A DNA stretch of 64,000 nucleotides from Aphrocallistes beatrix (taxonomy: Eukaryota; Porifera; Hexactinellida; Sceptrulophora; Aphrocallistidae). Where the stretch lies: positions 4,131,723 through 4,195,722 of the forward strand of contig OY725496.1 in NCBI GenBank assembly GCA_963281255.1. Reading direction: 5' to 3'. Below are positions 30,973 to 42,515 of this stretch, piece after piece (position 1 is the first letter of the stretch; each line of letters starts with the position of its first letter). The translations under genes were made by a program, and so were the position numbers. The notes beneath the pieces were generated by a model. The model did not search any database and was not told the DNA's origin. It saw only the letters and a program-made list of their open reading frames with translations.

Positions 30973-33900
30973 TTACCGACACGAACATGATTTGACTATA
31001 ACATTCGGGAGTTTAGCGTAGGTTGGTTCATTGTTCTTGTTGAAATACAATATTGTAAGTGACTCATATTCGTTAGGAACGCAGCATGGACCAATGGACT
31101 TCTTCTTTCTTTCGGAGTATATGTCCATAATGTCGTGGCGTAGAGGTTCCTCGCTCTTCCAGTTGTGAGGACACGAGCCTGAGCAGTAGTTAGCTTTGAA
31201 TTCGGCCGGTGACGTGATGAAATCCCATCCCAGGTCATCTACGAAGTTAATTGTGAGTGAACGTACGCAGCAAAGTTTTACATTCGGATCGGAGCAGTCA
31301 ACCGTTGTCACTGCCCTCCTGGATCTTGTCGCTTCTACATCTCGCTGGTCGTAGGACTGAATAACAATTCGAACTCTCTCCTTTGACTCATCTACTAATC
31401 TGGTTATTTTTTTGGTATTCTTAAGCACAGCCACTCTTAATCTCAAATTTACATCGATCGGACCTTTCGTGGATTTCCCATGCTTCTTTACGAGATGTTG
31501 TAACAATTTTGTTAGATCCATGTTTTGGCTGTTCGCACCTGGACCTATTTTTTTCTTGAAAAGTAAAGTACTCTTATTTTCAGAATGCTCCAGGTAGAGT
31601 AGGAGACTCTGTGATGTCTTCTCGCTTGAATCTTTGAACAAGTTCAGTTCTCTCCCAATGTGAAATCTCAAATCTGCTTTGTAGATATGTTGATGTCTGA
31701 GCTCGATTGGGAAATTGAACACGAGATAACTGTACGCGTATATGGGTTGTTTTGGGTTGGCACGAGACGCACCTAGAGGAAGAATTACTATCAAAGTGAC
31801 ATTATAGAGAATTTAACCTTTGATCATTAATTAATGGCAATGGTTAGAAGCTGTCTTATAATTAGTTAGTTTGCGAATTTTAGGAGGTATTTTTGCCAAA
31901 CTAGAAACCTGCTAAAAAAGTGTCCATCTGTGGTATTTTGCGAACAAATGAAATGCGAAACTGATTGAGACGGCTGTATCGTAATGAGCATGTGTCTCCT
32001 GTCTATGCATATTTCTATTGTAATACTGAATTATGTAGCTGATGAAATCTAAATGTTTCGATAAGAAGTGCACAGATTCTTACCGGGATATATTAGAATT
32101 CGTGATAGAGCATATGGTGATTTGGATGGCTAATACTGGATGTGATTCAGGCTTTTGAGTCAACAATCTTAGCTTGGTTGTCATTTGAAAGAACCAACGG
32201 ATGTTAAGTGCCATTCAATCTAACCAAATTAGCAGATAACTTTAAATTTATCTATATAATCTAAAGCTGTCTCTTTTATTTTTAAGATAAAATTTTTATC
32301 TGACACCGATCTTGTTTAATTGCCGATACATAATGTTAATTAAAAACGCCATTAACGTCATAATTGGCGGTCAATGAAATCTGTTGTAATAATATACCAT
32401 TGATAGTGATAACTTATCTAACGAACAAAATATTTTTAGACTTAAAAAATCTTAACTATTCAGTGTGAAATCATACATTTATTTTCTTATCCTTACAGTA
32501 CACTATAGTGATTTTATATTTTTTAGCATTTTCTAATCAATTCCACTTATATGGGCTTTATGTGGTGATTCTTTACTAATTAAATTTGCTCTATTTTCAT
32601 TGGATTATTTATACTAGTCGAGAAGCCTGGCTCTTGCAAACGCCTGTGTCAAGAATGTAGATAATATATACTATTTTTGCGTTTTCTTATAATATCAAGT
32701 AATCCTTTTACGTGCGAAAGTATGAGGTTTTCATTTGAACCTAACCTAAATAAATCACTGTCATTGCGAACTCGATTATCACTACTATACTAGAATCCTC
32801 TTTGTGGTAACCAACATTTATAAATAAACGATTTTAAGATGACTAATTACAGTATTCATCTGCACTGTAAAACCTACGAGTGCAACACAGTTTGGAAAAG
32901 TGGACACAATTATTGGAATTCAGGAAATAATATGCGAATGAGTAATTAGAAGCCTACTTCTTGTAACACTATTATCTCATCGAAATACTTTCATTGAGGT
33001 TCGAATGGCAACAGTTGATTTAAGTTCATTGAGTGATTCTCGACCAGTTGCTTGAATGAGGTCAGTCTGAATGTTGATATTATTCTATTGTTTATGATAC
33101 CTTATTTGTATTGAATCAACAGGCTAGTATTCAAAATTGCGATTTTTACATCACAAGGCAGAATCAATTGTGGCTGTAAATTGACACTCAAATCCGTGCA
33201 TAAATTAACGCTTCTAGTAAGATTGCCATATGCTACAATTCCAGTATTAATTACTTGTATATCCTTGGTTTACGGAACATTTCAAGATTATTCTGTGCTG
33301 TTTAGTGCTAGTTTGGAACTAGTTTAGATTTAGTTCCTATTATCATTCTTATATTTATTTATTTAGAAAACTAGGTTCCACACTCGATTGCGTTAGTTTC
33401 TTTGGGCAATGGGAAAATACGTTTTATGGTATTAAAACGAAGTTTGGAATTTGAGTGAAGAAAATTCAAATTTTGCAATATTTAGTCTAGAAGCAAAATT
33501 CCTTCATTTTAAAAAATAATTTTTTAATGTGTAATTCATGAAGAAATATTCAATTTAAAACGTATTTTTACGATCTTTTTTTTCATTTTGCTAGTTCATT
33601 ATTTGTGTAATCTATCAAACTTAAATGCTGATTAAAATATTAAGTAACTTCAACTCACGGAATTTATGTCGTGTCGACGTCACGTGGTGTGTAGTGATTG
33701 GTAGAGCATAGTAAGGAGAACTGTGTTCGTTTGTTTTTTGGAGAGAAAGCATTTCATCCAAAATATTCTTTGGTATCGTTCTTGGATTGGTTATATTTGG
33801 AGCCTCTGGAAGGCCCAGTTTGGATAGTATTTCATTTTTGAGGGAGTCGATTCTGTTGTTTTTTTGAGATTCTTTACTTCTTGTACATAAATTATCTGTA

Positions 33901-34016
33901 TTTTTGTTTTTACCATCTGTATCGCATTTTACCTTCTCTGCAATCACTGTCATTGGAGAGAAATCTGAAATCAACAGAGATAGCAGTAACAAGCGGTATA
34001 AAAGTTTGTGTTTCAT
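30973..34016 (-). CDS. TGF-beta superfamily ligand precursor, two exons
   Basis: This is a secreted morphogen precursor of 385 aa. Exon 1 is 34016-33659 and exon 2 is 31772-30973 on the minus strand (phase 1). The 1.9-kb intron shows nothing else. Exon 1 encodes a signal peptide (residues 1-26) and the start of the latency prodomain, RIDSLKNEILSKLGLPEAPN, the straitjacket-helix motif of TGF-beta and myostatin proproteins. Exon 2 carries the rest of the prodomain, a furin site RSRR, and a 113-residue mature domain (31314-30976). The mature domain begins with a CSDPNVKLCCVRSL block and has LGWDFITSPAEF, NYCSGSCP, PCCVP and a CSCR end. It has the nine-cysteine pattern of TGF-beta, activin and myostatin-type ligands rather than the seven-cysteine BMP pattern. 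Confidence 0.9.
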
Positions 34017-35306
34017 TTGACTTTGGTATATCTTACTAAGTGACTGAGGATTCTGTTTATTTATATTTGCAACAATATCTGTCTATATTCGATCTTCACC
34101 ACTCTTATATACCACTCTACAAGTAGTAAATACGCTCAAGTAAGCCTATCGCTCAAGCCAACTAAGTTCAGTTGTTGCTATTTGGGCTTGTAATAAAGTT
34201 TTCTTGTTTATATCTTACAGCCTTTTCCTTCCTGGGAGCTACTTAACTAACTGCTCTGAACATCTGCATGTTGGAAACCCTCGCTCGTTGATCGGTGAAA
34301 GCTGTGATTTCACTGCTTGCAGCTCTTTTTCGAGAGTATGATTTATTTGCTTGGGCAGGTTGATGAAATTATTGGCGGTTTCTCTTTTTAATTTATGTTT
34401 AATTAATTATTTGTCCTGCTAACACATAATTAGTTGAAATAGCTTGCTATTTGCCTAACATTGGCTCTATTGGATAATTAAAAATTAGATTGCAAATAGA
34501 TTTTCGCTACTCCTTACATACCCTGCACGAATTTAATTAAACGTATTTATTGTTCCAAACTTTCTGCGAAATTAATTCCGAGATGATATTTCTCCTCACT
34601 GATTATTAATCAAAATGTTTCTTGTAACAATTAATATTATACATTTCATATCCTCATTTTTAACCAGATAATTTTCTGTTTTATTCTAATAACCTTCTAC
34701 TGCGAAGTTAAGTGTGTATTCTGGGAGACTGTGTAATCATATGAGTGCGCTGAGTTCTTTTAATTTGCGATATAGGGTGGTATACTGTCTGAGAATGCAT
34801 TGGAACTATTACTTCATTTCGATAGATATTTTTATCAAGATGGAGAAATTAACTTTTAATTCGAGATGACATTAAAACATTTATGAGATTTTCCCTTTTA
34901 TTGATTATTATTTCATAGAACATAATGATATTTTCACGAATTCTGCTATTTTAGTATTGTACTTTATTTCATTGTGACAGATTTAGTGAACTCTTTTACT
35001 TGCTAATTGTAACACGAAACTCTCCTTATTCGTATTGAGTGAATTATCTCATAAGTATGTATACGAAATAATTTAATGTTAATGCATTTACCAAAAAAAG
35101 AATTTTTCACTTTATTATATCCTAAGTTATTTCCCTGTTATTTTATGGAATGAGTCATTGAATATTTGGTTAATATGCAATCTTCTAGATTATTATGTAT
35201 TCCATTGTTCGATTTTATTTAAGATGTCCCATTACGAATAGTGAGTATATTTGCTTAGTAATATTTGTTGACTTGAGAGGATATACATATTTAAATCGGC
35301 AGATCT
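34017..35306. other. Divergent intergenic region
   Basis: This is about 1.3 kb of AT-rich DNA between the TGF-beta ligand (minus) and the R3H-like gene (plus). It is the likely regulatory region of both. I see no ORF or repeat. Confidence 0.45.
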
Positions 35307-38300
35307 ATGGATGGAAAGCTGAGAGATGTCGATTCAAAGGTCAATTCGTCTACTGGGCCTTGTAGTGAATTTGTTGAATGTCAAACCAATCCAGGTGAGA
35401 CAGCAAGAGTGTTTAGTATATAGTTGGGTTTGTCCATCAACCGATCGGAATTTCCTCAAATATTCGATGATATTTAGGTAAACAAGATCATATAATAATA
35501 TGCTCGCTTGGAGAATAAAATGGTAACCAAATCCTAATTCGTGTGCACTTTAACGAATGCAACGCATGTGTCAATGGGATACTCTGAGATATGACATATT
35601 CGCACGTTCATATGAATTATCGAGTACTTAGCAGTTATTACCGTGCAGTGCAACTTGCAATTGAACATTACAATTGCTAATGAGTGGATACTGCTTCTTG
35701 TGCCATGTATCTGCAAATTGTTATGAATGTGATTGTCTTTAGACAATTGTTACAATGGACTAATATTCAGCAGAAGGTTTCAAGACGTGGAGAAAATGAT
35801 AGATACGACCATTCAGATTTGCCATATGCGAGGATCTGTTGAGTCACAGACCGGAAGCATTATCACTGTTTGTGATGAATTGCTGCGCTTACTCAAGCTG
35901 AGTTGTTATGGTGAGTATTTTGAATTTTACACCTGAAGTTCGTACCGCTAAGTAACTAGATATATTGATTGCTTATGGTTGTGTGGAACAGTATACAAAT
36001 TTCAAATAAACAGAGATATCTAGTTACAGGCAGCGAAATGACAAAGGGAAGTTTTACAAGGTGGTGTATTTTAAATTGGACTCTTATAATCTTATATCTA
36101 AAGTTAATTGTTATTTTGTCCTACCTAAGTGTTCATATGTTGTATATAATCGTGTCTATTTTCCTCGGTTCTTTTAAGTCTTTCTATTCAAATACACACA
36201 CCCTTGAGGAAGCCACTGATAACATTGGTTGCTGGTGTATTATTGTTATTTTACAGTTTTATTGTGCTTCACTGATTAATCACAATTAGTACTCCATTGC
36301 TGGCGGTTAACTCCATCTGGTTGTCCCTGTCCTCCAACAGATTCCAGTGAGCTCGTATAGCATCGTAATAAGGTCCTAGTCTTTTGTAACACTATATCTT
36401 GCTCACTAGTTATATCAAGGGTCACTTGTGCGTGCATTTTATTTCGTCGAATTTGCAATAATTTGGACCGTAGGGTTCTGTGTAATTTGTTTACAACGTT
36501 TATCTGAATTTGATACGTGCTCTGTTCACGAGGTACACCTGCTCCCATTGCAACCAGGATTCCTAAAAAGTAATCAAACTTTTGCTGACACTTTAATTAG
36601 TTTAGCTGCATCATGCTATGCGGGTATTTAATAACAAAACTTGCCATAGCCAATGCACTATGGCATTTCTCCTCTCGAACATTTGATTCCCTAATCAGAC
36701 AAATTAATCTGGTATTATTACATTAAATGCGCAAGTACCAGCAAACAATTCACATACACTTTTGTTCAAAGTGTCTACTTTTTATACGTTAAAAATCATT
36801 GTATAGTTCGAGATCAGCACTAGCCATAAGTGTGAAGATGACATATGCATATTTATTTGTTATTAATTAAGTTAAGAAACAAGTTCGAATATCGGACTCT
36901 ATATAGTGAAATTATATTAACCGCTGAGATCTCATTGATACCTTCAAATACTACTTTTTAAAGGTATGAAAATATGAGTATGAACTTTCGGAAGATATTT
37001 ATAGAAGTAATGTAATGTTGTATTTTGAAAATGTTATTTGAGAAGTAACATAAAAGTACAACATTTGATGTATGGTCTATCATATAGAGAACATTGAGCT
37101 GGCTAAAAAGGTGGAGGCACTTACTAACGAATCAAAACGTGACTTATGTAAAGTCGGTAAGGATTGAATTCATTATTTTAAATACTACATATCACTACAC
37201 GATGCATGCTACTCTGTACGCATTTGTATTCAAAATATTGCATAGAAAAACACCCTATATTTCTGTAGTTCCCGACAAAGGTGCCATGGTACCAAGGCCT
37301 TATCTAGGAGCGCGAGACGCTCCTTTAGGCGTATGATTTTAAGCCTCAAAGTGTTTAGGAGCGTAAAAATCCAGAATAATACTCAATTTACCTATATATT
37401 CTATTTTTTTAGTGATTTAGGTGTATGAAAATTTAGGGGTTTGGGATTAGGAGTGTATCTCTGGAGGGCTGTATAATACCCTGCATGGTACCCTGGTGTG
37501 CGTTCCTTCTGGTCCCGTAAAACTTACAATTATGCGTAATTGTTGCAGTTGTTTGTGACGGCTTGATATCTACGTAATAGATTATATATTCCCACTACTC
37601 CTCTAATTGGCCTCTGGTATTTAAATAATATTGCGTGGATGAGAAATAAATTGTGTCCTAATTTGGAGAATGTCGCATTTTCAAGTGGAGATTTAATGGT
37701 TTACCTGTACTTTCAAAATGTATTTGAAACACTTCAAATACCGAATGCGTTTGTATCATATACATGACAACATATAATTCTTACTAAGTACTTACAACGA
37801 AAACTTATGCTTTCTTATCTCACTTATCAAATATTCGAGTTTGTTGCTTCAATTCATTCATAACTGGATTTATAATGGACAAATTTATACATCCAAAGAA
37901 ATTTCCAGATTAATTCATTACTTTACAGTAAATTACAACTTCTTTTCTAACCACTGATGTTGATTAACTAAGTGGATAATTATATCAAGCATTCCTAAGC
38001 AATCTGTTGATAATGGAGGCTAACCTTTAACGAACTTTTTTCAATGAAATACTGGTTTTACTTTCTCCTTTATTCTCACTTGATAAGACGACAGAATCAA
38101 GTATTTGGATATGGAACAGAAAATAACTAAAAGAAATTTGAAATCAGTGAGGAGAAAAACACGGGGCAAAGTTGAGCGTAAGTTTTCTAGGCTTTAAAGA
38201 ACCCAATTATTGTAGAGTGAAATAAAGCAATTTGTTTGCACAGAATTCGGATTTTTGACGTCTCTCTACAAGCTTGTTCTAAGAATAACTTAAGAATGCT

Positions 38301-40263
38301 ATCTAAATCATGAAAACCCGTGTATTTATTGACATCATAGCCTGTGTAATTGTGGTTTACCCTGAACTCCACAGACTCTCCTCACCCATACAAAAAGCCT
38401 GAAGTTACAGGAGATAGCGCGAAGAATGTGAACCGCGTCGTGTCCACTGACTATGATTCCCTTAAGTCTCTTTGCAGGGTGAGTTCATTGCATTATTTAG
38501 ATTGACAGTTAAATTCGCCTTAGTTTACATTCTCCTGGCTGCATATTGCAAAGCTTTTTTCAATAATTCTGTTTTATCTATGAATAATAATTACGTTTTT
38601 CGCTAATCTTTTTATCAATCTAAGTGGAATTTTATTAGAAATCCATTAAATGAGCGGCTTAACTGTAATAATATTAAGAAATACAAGGATAGACGATTTA
38701 GTCTCACTCATTTTATTTTAGATAAATACCTGAATTAGTAACTTTTCCGCTCATTACCTTTATAAGTGTCTTCTTTAAGTAATTCATCTGAGCTGGCCAC
38801 TAGTTATATCTTGGTTATCTCTGAGAACCATATTTACACACAATTACTGAACTCTGCAGTTAATCTGATGACTGTTTTATCCTTTGTGTAGTCAACTGGG
38901 AAATTGGATCTCGAGTTCATGCTTAGGATGAATCAACTGATGTCTGATTTTGTGCAAGATACACGCACTAATGAGTGAGTTGAGATTCGATTGCTGGTCT
39001 AATTTATCACTTTTGCATTGTAAACTTATTAACCTACAAAAAGTGGTATTTGAATCTTAACACCTGAATGAATGCTGCTTATATGGCAGAGACACTCTAA
39101 TCCAGTTTCTAACCCCTCAATTTTGTAGATTTGATTATTTACAATTGCGACTATTTCGGAACATTGCCATATCACTATTGACAAAATTAATTATTTTAAT
39201 TATAATGGGAGATAAACCCTCATACTTAATTTGTTAACTCGGAAGAATTTCTCAAATGAAATATCTTAGGTACCAAATATAATAATCCATTATTATCTCT
39301 GTAATAATAGTTAAGTTCTAATCTTTGTGTCAACTGATTTGACTTAACCGCGAACCGAATTATAATCCTAACTATTTCAGGTATTCAATGATTGTAATGC
39401 TATTTCTGTGGCTGTACGAATTTCATTTAAAATTAATCTTAATAGAATATACGTGTACATTTAATTATTTTGAATACATATTTTCTGAGTTGAGTGTTTC
39501 TATAACTCGATTATCAATTTAACGGCTAATGACACTCACACACGAATTTCTTTTTCATGTATCATTGCATCGTTTTTTAATATTTTACAAGATATACCTT
39601 CTTTTAGGTTGAATTTACCTCCGATGGGACATCTCGAATGCGAAGCCGTGAGTTAACAACACAATGCAGTCGTTTATATGTATTTTTGAGGATAGCCTAG
39701 TTTCTTGTGTTATTTACTTTATACTATTTATCAAAGCACTATCACACTCCACATTGTTCTCCTTTTGTCAGGTAACAAAACTGGCTCAAGTTTACAAGCT
39801 GCGCTACCGGTTCAACAAGACTAGAGCCCAGGCATCTACCACCTATCTCATTAAAGCAAGGTATATACTGCTAGCAATACTTATCTCTGAAACTCTCTGC
39901 CTTATCCTTATGGAAACAATGCTACTTCACTATCAATCTCCTTGTAGACAGACAACAATGCCAGCTTCTGGTGAAGTCGATCTGATATTAAACTCTTTTG
40001 CTGACATGAGGTAGCCCTATCAAGTTGTTTTATTTTAGTTCTTGCAACTGACTCAAATCCTTATGATCATGGTGTCTAGTACTGAGAATGGCAATCATCC
40101 TTTTAATCTTATCGCCACTATAAAATCCCTATTAAACTCTTCTAATTATTAATGCCGCTCAGCCACTTAATTAACCTCTCTTAATTTTGCAGAATAACAT
40201 TTGTGAAATATCTTTACTTTGTTCTTTAGTGGCAATTCCTCTGACTCAAAGCACTCAGATTAA
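35307..40263 (+). CDS. R3H-like domain protein, nine exons
   Basis: Exons by phase and GT-AG sites: 35307-35394, 35743-35910, 38088-38177, 38375-38478, 38892-38974, 39608-39647, 39772-39860, 39948-40010, 40230-40263. Together they give 252 aa with consistent phases. Exon 3 encodes a basic stretch (KRNLKSVRRKTRGK) that could be a nuclear signal. Exons 5-8 encode SDFVQDTRTNE, LNLPPMGHLECEA and VTKLAQVYKLRYRF, which fit an R3H fold, the single-strand nucleic-acid-binding domain of G-patch proteins such as SQS1. The Arg and His that name the motif are not at their usual places. No G-patch was found. I cannot name the ortholog. The last exon (SGNSSDSKHSD) is the least certain. Intron 2 holds a MITE. 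Confidence 0.6.
35911..38087 (+). other. Long intron of the R3H-like gene
   Basis: This is 2.2 kb of AT-rich intron. It contains the MITE at 37294-37484 and several hydrophobic ORFs without ATG starts (for example 35969-36289) that I do not consider genes. Confidence 0.5.
37294..37484. mobile_element. hAT-like MITE copy with 8-bp target duplication
   Basis: The element is bracketed by ATGGTACC on both sides (37286-37293 and 37485-37492), an exact 8-bp duplication. The right end reads GGGCTGTATAATACCCTG, whose complement begins CAGGGTATTATACAGCCC. The interior carries GGAGCGCGAGACGCTCCT followed by TTAGGCGTATGATTTTAAGC, shared nearly exactly with 42074-42268. In reverse complement the TCATACGCCTAAA part also appears in the 18968 copy. 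Confidence 0.85.
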
Positions 40264-40646
40264 AGACTTTCAGAACAGTCTAGTTTTCTAGTACTCACGA
40301 ATGCATTGCTTTCTACTAACTGAATCACTTCATATGCTTGTCCATGTTCAAGCCAATTAGATTATTGAATGTATATTTTTTTACCTGATTCAGTTGTTAT
40401 CACTACATCTGGACATTGCTTTAGAATCTTCATTACTCAGTATCTTCTAGTACTTTTATCGAATGAACTACTTAGGTAAAATCTTTTACTTACAGAATCT
40501 ATGTCGATTCCACTTATAATGCACTCGATAGAATGTTCTATCTTATTTAGCATTACTAAACTCGACGCAAATTACGTGACCCTGCAGCTTTGTGCTAAAG
40601 TGGCATTTCGTTCAACATACTAGTGTAATATCTTCAGTTGGTTGAC
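40264..40646. other. Spacer between the R3H-like gene and RGP1
   Basis: This is about 380 bp of AT-rich noncoding DNA. It ends in a pyrimidine-tract acceptor-like site (TATCTTCAG) nine bases before the RGP1 ATG. Confidence 0.45.
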
Positions 40647-41900
40647 ATGTCAGGGACTGCACCCCCCAACCCTCCGATTGAACTGAAGGTATGGCTGGAA
40701 GGAGGGCGGATATTCCTGTGTGACCAGGAGTTGCACTGCTTCATCACCCTCGCTAACACCTCTCCCAGTGAGAAATCTAGCACTAGCTCCGAAACCGAGC
40801 TGACAGTAGACGCAGTGAAACCTAGGCTAGCCTGGGTAGGAGCCCAAATCTATTGCTTGTGTGTCATCAATGAATCCAAGGTTATTCCCCCAAGAGTCAG
40901 ACGGCTGACTGATCCCAATACGGCCTCTCCCACGACTAGTTTTGTGCCAACGAACGGAGAGAAAGGCTACTGCATCCGCTCCACTCCCAGCACTATCCTC
41001 CTCTGTGACATCCCCCTCAATCCTCAGCATAGTAAAACGGTCACATACCATGAGAAGATACCCGTGGGCCCCCCTTCTTACTCCGGTGGCTTGGTACGGT
41101 ATGTATACAAGCTGGTTGTTGGTGCTCAAGTGGTAGGGAAAAGCGCTAAGCTGATTCGATTTCCACTTCAGATAATCCCCCTCCCGAATAAATTGCCTCT
41201 GCTGAATCCTGTAGTGTCTAATGAGCCACTGCAGACAAACCCGGACGATATTCCTAACCCCTTCATCCTCCCTCTCACCAAGCAATCCGAAGAGAAGTCT
41301 AAGGCCTTCATTATATACGTGCAAGAGGCGCTTTTCGACGAGTCTTCTAGGAAAAGCACTCGGACGTATAATCTGAAGCAAGGGACGGAGCATGGAGATA
41401 ACTTCTGTATCGTTTACATTGTCAAGCCCGTACATGCGTTAGGGGATGAGATTGTGATTAGTTTGGATTTTAAGCAGGCGGACAAGATTCGGACTGTTAA
41501 AGTAATCGCATATCTTGAATCAGTCGAAGAAGTAAAGGAAGACAACCGCAAATCAGCAGCCATCAATCCCCCTGACTCGTATCGCGTGGTGACAGAGCAT
41601 GGGGTGCAGGCACAGCATACACAGTTCCTGACAGAGACACACCTCTCTCTTCCCATCCCACTCAATGCCACTCCCAGTTTCAACACGTCCCTGGTGACTG
41701 TGAAATGGCAGCTCAGGTTTGTATTCCTCACCACTGAATCGCTGCCTCTACGAGCTGGCACCGAAGGGTTTCAGTTGGCCAATACGCGTCCCTCTGATCT
41801 CAGATCAGTCACATGGGAACTTCCCGTTGTCGTTATATCCACCTATCCCGGATCCGCTCTGCTAGATAACTCCACTCCTTGTGAAGTCATTAGATTGTAA
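40647..41900 (+). CDS. RGP1: RAB6A-GEF complex partner 2 (RGP1 homolog), arrestin-like
   Basis: With RIC1, RGP1 forms the exchange factor that activates RAB6 at the Golgi. The 417-residue single-exon protein follows human RGP1 (391 aa) through IELKVWLEGGRIFLCDQELHC (first strands), LAWVGAQIYC, GEKGYCIRSTPSTILLCDIPL, GPPSYSGGLVRYVYKLVVGAQ and RFPLQI. Further on it has THLSLPIPLNATPSFNTSLV and a C-terminal WELPVVVI strand. The start is taken at ATG 40647, because the frame upstream reaches only a TTG at 40638 next to an acceptor-like CAG. An insert of about 15 Ser/Glu-rich residues follows the first strands. Confidence 0.92.
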   Translation: MSGTAPPNPPIELKVWLEGGRIFLCDQELHCFITLANTSPSEKSSTSSETELTVDAVKPRLAWVGAQIYCLCVINESKVIPPRVRRLTDPNTASPTTSFVPTNGEKGYCIRSTPSTILLCDIPLNPQHSKTVTYHEKIPVGPPSYSGGLVRYVYKLVVGAQVVGKSAKLIRFPLQIIPLPNKLPLLNPVVSNEPLQTNPDDIPNPFILPLTKQSEEKSKAFIIYVQEALFDESSRKSTRTYNLKQGTEHGDNFCIVYIVKPVHALGDEIVISLDFKQADKIRTVKVIAYLESVEEVKEDNRKSAAINPPDSYRVVTEHGVQAQHTQFLTETHLSLPIPLNATPSFNTSLVTVKWQLRFVFLTTESLPLRAGTEGFQLANTRPSDLRSVTWELPVVVISTYPGSALLDNSTPCEVIRL

Positions 41901-42515
41901 TTGTGTAATTATTCTCAAACCTCTTCCCTTTCCAAAATACTTTGAATGGGACTATAGAGGCACACGAAGTTGTGCATTGGCTCCTGAGCCTCATATACCA
42001 TGAATATGAACATAGGCAATTGTTTTGTTATTGGTACGAGTATGTGGATATTTCATTACGTATATCTTAGAAGCAAAGGATTATCTAGGAGCGCGAGACG
42101 CTCCTTTAGGCGTATGATTTTAAGCCAGAAAGTGTTTAGGAGCGTGAAAATTTAGAATATTACCCAATTTACCCTATATCATAATGTTATTTATCGATTT
42201 AGGCGTATAAAAATTATGAATTTTAGACTAGGAGAATATCTCAGGAGGGCTGTATAATAGCCTGCAAGTTAGAAGGATATTATTTCCAAATTTACGTATT
42301 TATGTGTATTGCCACACAAGTAAGTGATAATTTATTAACAAGGTTTGTACTGATAAATTTGAAGTGGTCCTATTTGACTTTACATATGATATATTGGTAA
42401 GAAAGCTTGGAGATATCCTGTATTACTTATATTATTGCGATTCTTGTTTACATAACTCGTTTTTTTATTTTTCTCGTAAACAAATATAAAGAGATCAGAA
42501 CTAGTGAGCGTAGGA
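41901..42515. other. Spacer between RGP1 and the second NHL gene, contains a MITE
   Basis: This is about 600 bp of AT-rich spacer that contains the MITE at 42074-42268 and nothing else supportable. Confidence 0.5.
42074..42268. mobile_element. hAT-like MITE copy, sibling of 37294-37484
   Basis: It is nearly identical at its left end to the 37294 copy (GGAGCGCGAGACGCTCCT then TTAGGCGTATGATTTTAAGC) and ends GGGCTGTATAATAGCCTG. TTAGAAG occurs on both sides (42067-42073 and 42069+200), a likely but imperfect 8-bp duplication. It is colinear with the other copy over about 190 bp. Confidence 0.8.

Noticed and set aside
32990..33025. GGTTCGAATGG, resembling a tRNA T-loop
   Set aside because: No A-box or acceptor stem can be placed at the right distance; I found no tRNA in the window.
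35969..36289. Hydrophobic 106-codon ORF
   Set aside because: It starts at a non-ATG codon, lies in an AT-rich intron and has no recognisable content; hydrophobic codons are common in AT-rich noncoding DNA.
40200..40235. Alternative last exon of the R3H-like gene from the acceptor at about 40193
   Set aside because: It reads ITFVKYLYFVL then stop. The next acceptor (40230) has a better pyrimidine tract and gives a hydrophilic Ser/Asp-rich end, so I preferred it, with low certainty.
40827..41435. 202-codon minus-strand ORF
   Set aside because: It is antisense to RGP1, whose sense-strand homology is clear.
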